Below are positions 1 through 10,075 of a DNA stretch of 64,000 bases, in pieces. The stretch is from assembly GCF_001949145.1 (NCBI RefSeq), contig NW_019091369.1, forward strand, positions 900,767-964,766, in the 5' to 3' direction. A program made the position numbers and the translations under genes. Positions within the stretch are counted from its first letter, which is position 1. Each line of letters begins with the position of its first letter. Origin of the DNA: Acanthaster planci. Its lineage: Eukaryota > Echinodermata > Asteroidea > Valvatida > Acanthasteridae. The notes below the pieces were generated by a model that was not told the DNA's origin, did no database searches, and saw only the letters and a list, made by a program, of their open reading frames with translations.

Positions 1-162
1 CAAAGTGATGCGTGCTACCCGCTCCGACTTGTGAGTATGTGTCTGGCAACTCATTCAGTGGAGCTTGTGGAGTCTTTCTCTTGGAATACTGACGGGCGGC
101 TTGGCCTGGAGTTTTGGATATGCAGGGCCAGTGACACTAACCAAAGGAATTGTGTAGGAGCC

Positions 163-181
163 ATGCTGAAGTTTGTCATCA
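163..181 (+). CDS. FBXL7: Possible first coding exon of the FBXL7-like gene
   Basis: An ATG in the context gagccATGc is followed after 19 bases by a good donor (atca|gtaagc). It leaves one base over, which is exactly the phase that the acceptor at 3110/3111 needs. The joined start would read MLKFVINSLQVV. The alternative is the longer frame open from 2981, but that would translate through a strong polypyrimidine acceptor (tcttgctccag). The short exon does not resemble the vertebrate N-terminus, so only the phase match and the splice sites support it. Confidence 0.35.
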
Positions 182-3100
182 GTAAGCCTAAAGGATTAGG
201 TCAGTGATACTTTGCAATTGAAACAATGTACTGTATACATGTACTTGTATGATTTCACATCAGTATACATGTATATTAGAGACGTGTTTAGAGCAAAGCC
301 TCAGTGATTTTTACTGTACTTGACACATATAGGATTTGAAGTTAACTTACTAAATAGAGCAATAATGGACAAACACCAGGTTCTAGCCATGTTGATGTTT
401 TGTTAAGTTTTCGTCATGTTTTGAAGACAATTTAAAATAAACCATTGCCCCCACATGTACTTTACATGAATGTGAGTTGTTGTGGCCTGTTTGTGAGCTG
501 TGATGAGCTATGAAGATTCCCTGTCCAAGTCATCACAATATGAACTCTCGACAGTTCTGTCTGAATCGTGATCAGTTTGTAATTTGGCACTACTTGATGG
601 GACTGGTTAGCAGTTTGGGAAATATAGAGGAGGTCAGGTTACCACTCGTTAATTAGTGGTTGCTGAGTGATCATGTATGAGCACTGTCTAGTATTTGTAA
701 CACATCCCCCCCCCATCCTGATTGAGGTTTACCCATGGATACATGTACATTAAAATGCATGGAGATGAATCACAGCAAGCATGCAGCTTTTTCTTCAATC
801 ACATGTGTTCCTCATTTTTTATATTTTTTTTATCTCGCATATACGCCTAGGTTACAAATTGAAAACCATTCCACAAAGTCTTTTTCTTTTTCCTAACCGG
901 TAGTTTCGTGCTCGAAACTCCTTCCAATATTCTCATGTGTAACACGACAGTAATACAGATTTGGTATTTGATGGTACTGGAAGATGCAATTTTAAATCAA
1001 GAAATACACGGATGTTCTTGGCCGGTCCAAGACCAGGGCCAGTTTCAGAGGGCTGCTTATAAAATAAGCAAAAAATTTGTTTAAACGTGAAAAAACCTTG
1101 CTTGACAAATCAGTTTACCAGCCAAAACTTCTTGTGATGCATATTGTTTTGGAATGGTATTTACCTGTCTTTTGGTTAGTATGACAATCACATAACGGTA
1201 GAGGTTGAGCTGGTAACCTTTGTTTATTAAGCAGGGTTTTTTCGTGCTTAAGCAAATTTCCTTGCTTAAGCAGCTCTGTGAATTTGGCCCAGCTGGTCTT
1301 AAACGAATGCTTAAGACCGATCAACCACAAACTTATTCATGTTACTTTTGAGTCAGAAAGTCAAGAGAAGTTTTTAAAAATTACAAATTTCCAACAATTT
1401 TACTTCAGTTTTTCAAGTACCCCTTGACCATTTTAAAGTATGGTACATAACATACATGTACCACATATACATGTACATGTAACTCTCAGAAGTAGTTGTA
1501 AATAATTCCTTATATGGAGATTTGCATGTGGCGCATACTTCTTGAAAGGGATCATAATGCAATGACCCAGTGTAGTGTGAATTTGGGACTCTCAAAATGT
1601 TGACTCATTGGTAGTATTATGCAAGCACAAGTGAGGATTGCGAACATTCAACTAATAAAACGGAAAAGGGATGAGATCTCATAGGAGTCTAAATTTCATG
1701 TGACATCAGAAAAGTGATTTATCAGCCAGCCATTGCTTTATCAACTGTTTATTAAGACCAGCCAGTCATGTGACAGGCTCTTGACCAGTTAGAAATGACT
1801 AAACTGTCTTAGGTATGAATAAATACATGTACATGTAGGCTTTAGTTTTGATAATTACATGCACAGCATTTCGGGTCTGTTTTTAGGTGAGGCCAAAAAA
1901 AACTTATAGTTGTGTTTCCTATTACACTGAAAATAAATTAGGGTGGTTGGTTGGGTAAACTTTTTTTTTTACTCTAAACTTATATAGCCCAAAAAGTTGG
2001 GTCGGATTATGGTCTTTATTTTTTTTTTGGGGGGGAGCAGTATATTTGTAACAGGTACTAAGTCAGTGTTGGATTCATACTGTACATGTGCACGTCAATA
2101 TTACATATCAGCACTGTGATTGAGTAGTAAAGCAGCTGGTTGTTGAAATACAATCACAAAAGAGCCGTCCATCTCATGCAAAAAATTAAAACAATACAAT
2201 GTACAGGATGATGTACACAAAGTTAGGCTCAGGGCAAGGCACCATACATGTAAGTTTTTATATTTTATTGATTTGTCGAATAAAAAGATATAAGTTCCGC
2301 TTGATTTTCTTGGTTGCATCGGGTAATCGGAAACACAGCTATTTTTTTGTTTGGCCTGATCTGAAAGCATTAAGGACAGAAAAATTAGGTTTTAAACAAA
2401 AATAGATACATGTACGTTGTATATGAAAAAATCTGAAGTATTTTTGAGTGTATGTAATGGCAACGGATATCTGTCCACAAGCACATTAAACAGGCTGACC
2501 TGCCAATGTGTAAAGGTTTTTTGTTTATGAGCATCAGTCCACAGCAAATATTAGCGTTAAGGCCATAATTTCTACTCAGCACTGAAGGAAACTAGGTCGA
2601 GTTCAGATGCCCTTTTGTATATAACGGTGTGGTTAGCTGTCAGATTGCTCCCTAAAAAAATTTGTCGCAGAAGAAATTCTGGTTTTATGCATTATTTCCT
2701 TCCAGACAGTTTGACCGTAAACTCATCCTATCCACTTTTGTACTTAAAAACATACTTGTGCTGGGATAAATCACTGGCCAAAAGATTGGCCTAGATTTGT
2801 TTATGTTTATCCGTCAACTTGTATCAGTTTTTTGAGGGTCCTCTTCATCCTAAAAGTCGCTGTTTTTGTTCAGGGTATATTTTTCCTGGAGACTGATCAA
2901 TCCACATGATTTGTTTTGAAAGTGATTCGGAAGTTGAAGAAGTTCTTTCAACAGTGGTGATGATATAAACAAAGAATTACTTGTGCAAACCGTTTGACCT
3001 CGAGGGTAAGTTTAGAGGGAGTTTTGTAGAAAGTGTTTTGGCAGCAATTGGCAAAATGAGATTCTGTATCATTGATGATTTCTTTTCCATGTTTTTTAAT

Positions 3101-6100
3101 CTTGCTCCAGACTCCTTGCAAGTGGTCAGGAAATTAAGGCTTGAGAATGGGTCGCAGGCAATGCCCAAGTCACCCTCTCAAGAGTCAAAAAGTACAGCTA
3201 CAAGCTCAGGGGCATCGTCCTCAGCGACAAGTCCAGCCCCCCTCATAGAAACCGAGGAGGTCACCGAGGTGACGATGACCAAAATGAGGAAGAAGCTGGC
3301 TCCTTCAAGGACTGCCAGCGAGTCTCCATTTGACAAGCTCACTGACAAAGTCATCACCAACATATTCTCCTACCTGACGGCCAAGCGCCTGTGTCGCTGC
3401 TCACAGGTTTGCAAACGTTGGCAGCGGCTTGCCTGGCAGCCCTGCCTATGGACGTCCATCGTGCTGTCCAAGCGACAGAAGCATGTCGATTACGCCCTGA
3501 AGTGTCTGGTACGGCGTCTGTGCCTGGAGACCCCCTACGTGTGCCTGACAGTGGAAAGGATTGTGCTGAATGGTTGTGACCAGCTGACTGACCGCGGGCT
3601 GAGTTTGATTGCTAGACACTGTCCAGAACTGCAGCATATTGAATTGGGAGGGTGCAATAACATTACCAACGAGGGAATCTTCGAATTGGTCTCGCGATGC
3701 CCAAGCATAGACTTTATGGATTTGATGGGTAAGGTGGATTTGGTGGGAAAGATAGATGAGTCTTTCCACAAAGATGGCACATTTTGTGACAGTGGGACAC
3801 ATTTGGGGATAGGTGTTTGGAGTTCCTCAGAGTAACTGCACCATTATTATAAATTTGCCCGCTGCTCTACATTGTTTTAGAACATTCAAAAGTTATTCAG
3901 CTTGATATATATTTACCTAAAATCGAAAGCTACCAATGGACACCGAACTTTTTAAGGTGTGACATTTGGGGTCAGTTTACAGATTTCATTGAATGTCGCA
4001 AAGACTTCACATCATATTTCCGCAAAACTAGTTAAAAATTGTGTGTTGCATTGTCAGTTTGACCTAAGTCAAAATTTTACACCAAAGTGATAAAAATGGT
4101 TTGATATCCTTGTTACCATACTGGGTACCATGCCCCAAAATTTGAAATGCTCTAAAACACTGGAAATGTTACAATCAGTCATTAAAAATAACTTTTGATT
4201 TACATGTCCGAAGGACTGCTTACATCCCCTTCACAAATTTGTCCAATTGCCACATACTTTGCGTACTCAACTTTGTTGAATGACCCAAAGACGGTAATTT
4301 GCTAATTGAATGCTTTTTTACATCCATTTGTTTGTCGCTAATTGGACACTCACTGACGCCTTGAGAGACTATACCAGTGTATTTGCATGCACATGGATAG
4401 TGCTTCAAGAGCTACGTGTACGTGTATGTTAACGTTTTTATTGCACCAAACAGTATCATTTTCAAGAATGTAATTTGACCTTTTGCACAACAGCGGAAAC
4501 TGATCAAAACCACCAGAGTAGTAATCTTTTTTTCTTAGTCAGTACTTCATGCTTGTATCGTCTTTTATGGCGGGTAGGTACTGTACCTCTATGTGGAACC
4601 TCCATGTATGTGCCAGGTTTTTTTTTAATCCTTTAAATTGATTTTTAGAAAAATGTCAGATTAGCTGTTTAAATGGCAATGCCTCTAGAGTGCCATTATC
4701 TACTGGTGTCTCGTAGAATAAAACAAAACAAATAGAACAAAAGAGATGTCAAGTTGAAAAAAGAGCTCAAGACACATACAAATACGTAGGCTGCACATAC
4801 ATGTACGTATATGTCAAGGTGTGCTAATGTGCTTGTATGTTTGTCTTCTTTCAACACAAAGAAGATATTTTTAGCCTTGCCCCAATTTATGGAGCAGTTT
4901 GTAAACAAACGTACCCATTACATGACTTTAAATCGTTATCACAGACTCCCGCAGCCTGAGAGAAATTCATATTGAAGTTTCGTTCGAGGATAGAGGTCAT
5001 ATAGAACCAGTGTATGCCATTGACTTGTAACCCTGATGGAGTCATTCTAGCCGCCAAAATTTTAGGGAGGGTTTTGAGGGTGCTAATTCAAATTTTGAAA
5101 CAAATTTCTCTACCCTTGACACAGTATTTCTATTTTACTGATTCCAGGGTTTTATGAAGGTTAACCCTAACAGTCGACTAGTCCTCAGTCTTCCCAACAG
5201 GTGAAGACTTTAGGACTATTAGGATAAATCATTAAATGGCAGTCAAGACAATGAACTTGGTGTTCCTATGAATAAGTGGATAAACAGTTATTGATAAAAA
5301 TATTCATTTAGTACTCATGATATGACAAATATACATAGTTTGGCCTTGTAAAAGGACACAAAAATAAAAAATGGAACATTCTCAGGGACGCTAGACCTGA
5401 AATTCTCAGTTTAGGTTCCAGAAGTCAAATAGATTGAAGGGGTAGAGAAACTTGAAAATTTAAGTTGGAAAAAAAAGAAAGAAAAGAACAAGCTGACTGA
5501 TGTGTACATTTACACCTTACTTTGAAAACTGAAACTTGAAGGTCGTGAAATCGAATATATATTCCCACTTGACATTGGGATTAATTCAAATATACTTTAT
5601 ACTAGTACTCCCATAATTCTTGAACCGGGTCTGCTCTACAATGTACTGAGAAGACTCCAACATTTGTCTTGTATGTCTTCCACAGGATGTCAGCAGATCA
5701 GCTTCATGAACTTTCCCTCCGACTACAACGCACTACGAGCTAGCCCCTTGCAGGGACAGACAATACCCCTCAGACACTTGGATCTGTCTGACTGCATTTC
5801 ATTGGACGATAGCGGCCTGCGAATCATTGCCACAAACTGCCCGGGTCTGCTGAACCTCTACCTGAGACGTTGCTATCAGCTGACGGATATCGGTGTACAG
5901 TACCTGTCGTCCCATTGCTTCATGATCAAGGAGCTCTCTCTGAGTGACTGTCACCGCGTCACAGACTGCGGAATGAGAGAAGTTGCCAAGCTGGAGTTGC
6001 ATCTTAGATACCTGAGCGTCGCCAAGTGTGAACTCATCACTGATATGGGCGTGTATGCCATCGCCAAGATGTGTGTGAAACTCAGGTATTTTAACGTTCG

Positions 6101-6428
6101 AGGGTGCGCGCATATCACAGATAAATCGCTGGAGGTGTTGGCCCGGGGTTGTCCACGACTGAGGTCCTTAGACGTTGGGAAATGCCCAGCTGTTACGGAC
6201 AGAGGGGTGACAAGCGTGGCTGTAAACTGTTCAGGGCTGCGCAAGCTCAGCTTTAGGGGCTGCGTCAATGTGACAAGCGAGAGTCTTCATATTTTGGCCA
6301 GTTACTGCCCGGAACTACAGCAGCTCAACATCCAAGAGTGTGATGACCTCAGCGCGCACGCCTACAGAGTACTCAAAAAGCACTGCAGGAAGTGCATCAT
6401 TGAGCACACCAACCCAGCTTTCTACTGA
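163..6428 (+). CDS. FBXL7: FBXL7-like F-box and leucine-rich-repeat protein
   Basis: This gene encodes the substrate-recognition subunit of an SCF-type (SKP1-cullin-F-box) ubiquitin ligase. The F-box binds SKP1 and the leucine-rich repeats bind the target. The model joins 163-181 (tentative), 3111-3728 and 5686-6428, giving 459 residues against about 490 in vertebrate FBXL7. A Ser/Thr-rich N-terminus comes first, then an F-box at about residues 80-120 (LTDKVITNIFSYL, then LCRC and RW), then about 320 residues of cysteine-containing repeats with the recurring pattern 'L..C..lTD.G'. The C-terminus CIIEHTNPAFY is nearly identical to the vertebrate FBXL7 end. The 3728/5686 junction keeps the frame (G split 1+2). 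The second and third exons are certain; the start is not. No overlapping partner gene is seen, and a possible polyadenylation signal AATAAA lies at 7403. Confidence 0.9.
182..3110 (+). other. Probable first intron or upstream region of the FBXL7-like gene
   Basis: No protein-coding signal was seen. The stretch is AT-rich with many TACATGTA palindromes (for example about 1465-1482 and 1823-1838), homopolymer runs near 1960-2035, and one foldback element listed separately at 1029-1301. Confidence 0.5.
1029..1301. mobile_element. Foldback (MITE-like) element with about 70-base inverted arms
   Basis: The left arm starts aagaccagggccagtttcag and continues with ggctgctta and a stretch near cgtgaaaaaacc. 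The right arm, read in reverse complement, gives aagaccagctgggccaaatt, then agctgctta and cgaaaaaaccc. The interior has no coding capacity. Length (273 bases) and structure fit a non-autonomous DNA transposon. The superfamily cannot be assigned, because no clear target-site duplication was identified. Confidence 0.6.
3111..3728 (+). CDS. FBXL7: FBXL7-like exon with F-box and first leucine-rich repeats
   Basis: The exon lies between acceptor tcttgctccag at 3100-3110 and donor g|gtaagg at 3729. It encodes a Ser/Thr/Pro-rich stretch, an acidic segment (ETEEVTEV), the F-box and the first repeats, including the vertebrate-like block LTDRGL...CPEL. Reading past the donor runs into a short unrelated tail that stops at 3833-3835, so the true exon ends at 3728. 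Confidence 0.88.
3729..5685 (+). other. Intron of the FBXL7-like gene
   Basis: This 1.96 kb, AT-rich intron has GT...AG ends. No exon, RNA gene or clear mobile element was seen inside it. Confidence 0.8.
5686..6428 (+). CDS. FBXL7: FBXL7-like terminal exon (leucine-rich repeats)
   Basis: The exon follows acceptor gtcttccacag and stays open to TGA at 6426-6428. It carries about nine 25-26-residue repeats such as 'LYLRRCYQLTDIGVQYL' and 'LRSLDVGKCPAVTDRGV', the cysteine-type repeat of FBXL proteins. It ends in the conserved NPAFY tail. Repeat order and tail match vertebrate FBXL7 rather than other FBXL members. Confidence 0.92.
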
Positions 6429-8120
6429 AAGTCTGCCCTGTCAGCGTGGCTATATGTTAATATGTATGTGTGCTTGGTTTCAAATGACTCGGCCTTTTTG
6501 AATATATAATACTGAACTGGCTCATTGGTTGGTTAAAAATTCATATGACCAATTACAAAAACTGACATAAAGGGATGCCGTGCCAACTAAATACCACTTC
6601 TGCCATAAAATGGCATCAGTGGCATTGAAATTGAATCTAAGGCCGTGTCCGAAACGGGCTTCCAGAGCTACGGCTAGGTCTATTGTCTACGCGTCTCCAC
6701 GCATTTCTAATGGAGTGAAGACGTAGACATAGCTCTAGACAAGAGATTTGGATGCAGCCTAAAAGTTTGAACACGCAGGTGACAATTAGTTTTACGTACA
6801 GCTCATCCACACATGTGAACCTTGTAACCTTGGCCGACCCTACATGTACATTGAGGGGACTGTCTCTTTTGTCAGGAAACTCGGAATCACAACAGATTTG
6901 TTCTCTTAATTTTGATCATTCAATTACAGCCAATGTTCATAGTTGCCATTCATGTATGTCAGCCACAATGGGGTATGATTGTCAAGTTGAAAAGCGCCCT
7001 CTCTTGTTCACTTACACAAAGTTCACCCCCCACACATTGTCATAAAACTCACTAAGCCTTGTACCTCTGCGAAGTGCGTTCATGATTCTACAAAGCATGA
7101 AATAGATACCCTTTCTTCAACCGCACAGTGTACTGAAGAAAAGGGGATATTTTGCAGGTAAAATATCATGATGGGCTGCCTAACGTGTTAAGTCTAAAAA
7201 GAGTTTTGATGTCACTAAAAATGTACCAAGAAATAGTTGGAATTGACTGCTACAAACCGTACCCTTGTTCACTTCAAAGTAAGGTGACATCCATACAGTG
7301 TTTCAAGTTCAAAAGCATCAAAAGCTTTTTTTAATTTCATATTTTCAGTCTTCTCAATAACAGGTTAGATTCTCATGTGCACCCCCCCCAAAAGAGCCAG
7401 GCAATAAATGAGTTTTCCTTACGCCGTTTTTCAAAAAGATCAAAAATTGGGATGGGTCAGTTTGTGGTATGACAACAGACTGACATGAAGACGAATTCTT
7501 ATTTTCTGCTTCTGGTACAAGAGAAGACGGAAACTAAGTAACAAAGGTTTTGTCCATGTACACTGAGGTTACCTTTTATCCTCTGTTGTTGCATATTTGT
7601 ATATCCAAAACATAGGTGGAATATTTACCCATGTGAATATGCTAAGGGGCGTTCACACACTCTCATGGAAATTAGGAGACGATTCCTGACACGGTTTGAA
7701 GGTGGATAGTCAATTTTAGCTTCCAGAGGTATTGGAGGTGGAAAAAACTAGTTTCTGAGATGAACCATACCTCGTACATAAGCATTAAAATTTCAGGAGT
7801 AAGGGAAAAGGTGCCATAATGCTTGATGTTTCCACAAGCCTACTTCATCTTGGGGATTGTTCCACTGAAATGTTTCCGAGAGGAACATTGTAGGCCAATA
7901 TGCTAGCATATTTTTCTTGTGCCCATATCCTCACATACACTCCTGTTTAACAGTAAAACTAGCATCTGGCACGTGATAAACCATGGACCAATGAGATTTC
8001 TGCTTTTGATCATGAATATGTATGAAGTATGGTATTCCAGACTACCCATAACCGTAACTGGCCTGAAGTAGTGCCGACTGTGTGTACATGTATAAGATGG
8101 AAAGCTTGCGGTAAACACCA
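6429..8120. other. Downstream flank of the FBXL7-like gene
   Basis: This probably contains the 3' untranslated region, with AATAAA at 7403-7408 as a candidate polyadenylation signal. It also has a small foldback at 6640-6761. Open frames here are short, show no domain-like pattern and are treated as chance. Confidence 0.4.
6640..6761. mobile_element. Short foldback element of about 120 bases
   Basis: The left end ggccgtgtccgaaac and the inner part ggtctattgtctacg are roughly mirrored by the right end. In reverse complement the right end reads aggctgcatccaaat, followed by ttgtctagagctatgtctac. Arms are imperfect, so this is an old copy or a loose hairpin. No coding content. Confidence 0.4.
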
Positions 8121-8157
8121 AGCAATATCTCTTTTGAGTCTGTGTGGTTCTGATAAG

Positions 8158-8210
8158 AACCGGAGAGGCTCAACGTTTCGGACAGTGTGCTCTGTCCGTC
8201 GTCAGGAGAC
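8158..8210 (-). repeat. Hairpin fragment resembling a Penelope-type hammerhead motif
   Basis: On the minus strand the segment reads CTGACGA, then a 7-bp hairpin (CGGACAG...CTGTCCG), then AAACGTTGAG. That order (CUGANGA, stem II, GAAA) is the catalytic-core order of hammerhead ribozymes, which are known in Penelope-like retroelements. The registration is imperfect: the last stem G doubles as the first G of GAAA, and the other stems were not found. It is best treated as a repeat fragment with hammerhead-like features. Confidence 0.35.
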
Positions 8211-9311
8211 TGTGTACATGTACATGTTATCTCCCACCTCACATGACCCTTTTTTTAATGCAAGCACAGTGTGGTTTGCTGTTTCTGCCAGGATCTATTC
8301 TGCAGATGGTCGTTACATGTACATGTATTACAAAATTTGGAGCTGTCTGTGTATCATTACAGAAAGCACTTAAAGGGTCATCCATTTTGGTCATCATTTT
8401 CGCGAGCGTACAAACCGTATGCTAGGGGGAGGGGTGAATTGGTTGCGTTCGTTTTAGAAACGTTAAAAATGACGATTATCATAGACCAGCCAACGATCAA
8501 CACCCAACTATTGCTTGTGTGCAGAGAGTGCGCAGGACTGAGACATCATTCATACAAGCTTGGGCAATGGCTATTTCTTAACCACTCGACAATTTTGCCT
8601 GGTGTCATATATGAAAAAAGTACACCCACAAGTACCAGGCAAAATTCAATAACGTTAAAATCACGGCTACGTGTCAAACAGTCTTCGAGCTTCCCCCCAA
8701 GCTCCGCTGCGCCCTGCGTGCAATGAGGTTTGATACCCAGACACATTTGTATTTTACAGTTTATTTATGTACGCATTTTCCCTTGTGTGGAAAGGTGCCC
8801 CTTCAAATGTACAGCATGCTTAATACACGCAAGTTTGTACATGTACGTAAGATGCAAAAAATCATTGTAACCGCATAGCTGTGTACTTTTTACCACTTTT
8901 GTGAAGAGGAAAAGATCAATTCAAAGGTACATTTGCTGACTGCTATTTTTGGCTACAAAAAAATTGACACTTTTATTTCAAGAAAAAAGTACCTGTCCAT
9001 CGGGCAATTCGTCCTTAATTTTTTGCTAGCCCGAACTCAAAGAAGAAATTTGCCCAGGCAATTGGACAACCACTATATGTCGAGGCCTGTACTGGACAAT
9101 GTTATTCCTCCTGCCACTATCTCTGGTCGTCTGCTGCACATTAACAGCCGTACATCCTGAGTTAGAATGGGTCCTCTGGCACCTCAGAGAAATCAGCATT
9201 TTATTTTGTACTCTCTTAGAGGGGGAGGGGACAGGAAAAAGAGTACGCTTGTGAAAATGACGACAAAAATAGATGACCCCAAACACGGCTATTTGGAACA
9301 AGAACCTTTCC

Positions 9312-9336
9312 NNNNNNNNNNNNNNNNNNNNNNNNN
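9312..9336. other. Assembly gap (25 N)
   Basis: A run of N is flanked on both sides by the same word, aacctttcc. This suggests two contig ends that overlap or a collapsed repeat, rather than truly missing sequence. Confidence 0.95.
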
Positions 9337-9814
9337 AACCTTTCCGTTAATCGACTGCTAGTTGTGAAAGTAATTAAGTGGCTATGCTTAGCTGGTGGTT
9401 GCCTTGGAGCCCAAATATCTCTTATGTTGTCATAGCAACTGGCTTCAGAAAAGCTGTTGCTAAGGCACTGTGCTTAACCAAATTCATGTTATTGCAGAAG
9501 GCTGTGGTTTGTCTTCCATTGTATGACATTTCTAAGAATTTTCAGAACCACTTTCATACATGTACGTAGATTGAAGAACCTTGTACGTAGCCGTTGTAAC
9601 AAATCGCTGGTGCTGCTGTTTTGGGTTGGGGAGTTATCCACATTCATGTTCAGATTTTTGTACTGTGACTGGACTCATTTTTGTGAATACCTCAACTATT
9701 TTCTCTCTGTATTGAACCTATGGAATTTATCAAATACTGGTCACTGGTTCATTTTCATATCCATTGTAGTTAGGAAATGCATCCAACATTGAAGATAGCA
9801 GGGTCTCCGAAGCC

Positions 9815-10075
9815 TGGAAAAGTCATGAAAAAATCATGGAAATTTGTTTTCATTTTCTAGGCCTGGAACAGTCATGGAATTTGTCAAATGACTTACCGGT
9901 ACATGTAAGTCATGGAATTGTCATAGAACACTGCGTGTGATTTTTTAATAAGTGCATAAATTGATTTTATTTGCAACTTCAAAAATCCGAATAATCCAAG
10001 AAATTATGTTATCGGCCAATATTGGGTCGTGGATTTTCATAATTTGGTCATGGAAAAGGCATGGAATTTAATTGT
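9815..10075 (+). repeat. Degenerate 'gtcatggaa' repeat cluster
   Basis: The words cctggaaaagtcatg, cctggaacagtcatggaatt, gtcatggaattgtcat and gtcatggaaaaggcatgg recur within about 260 bases. This looks like an eroded tandem or dispersed repeat, with no reading frame. Confidence 0.4.

Noticed and set aside
2981-3110. Extension of the FBXL7 frame upstream to 2981
   Set aside because: It would translate through a strong polypyrimidine acceptor. The extra residues resemble nothing in the family.
3729-3835. Extension of the FBXL7 second exon to its stop
   Set aside because: The donor g|gtaagg at 3729 joins in frame to the next repeat-encoding exon. The tail beyond is unlike the family.
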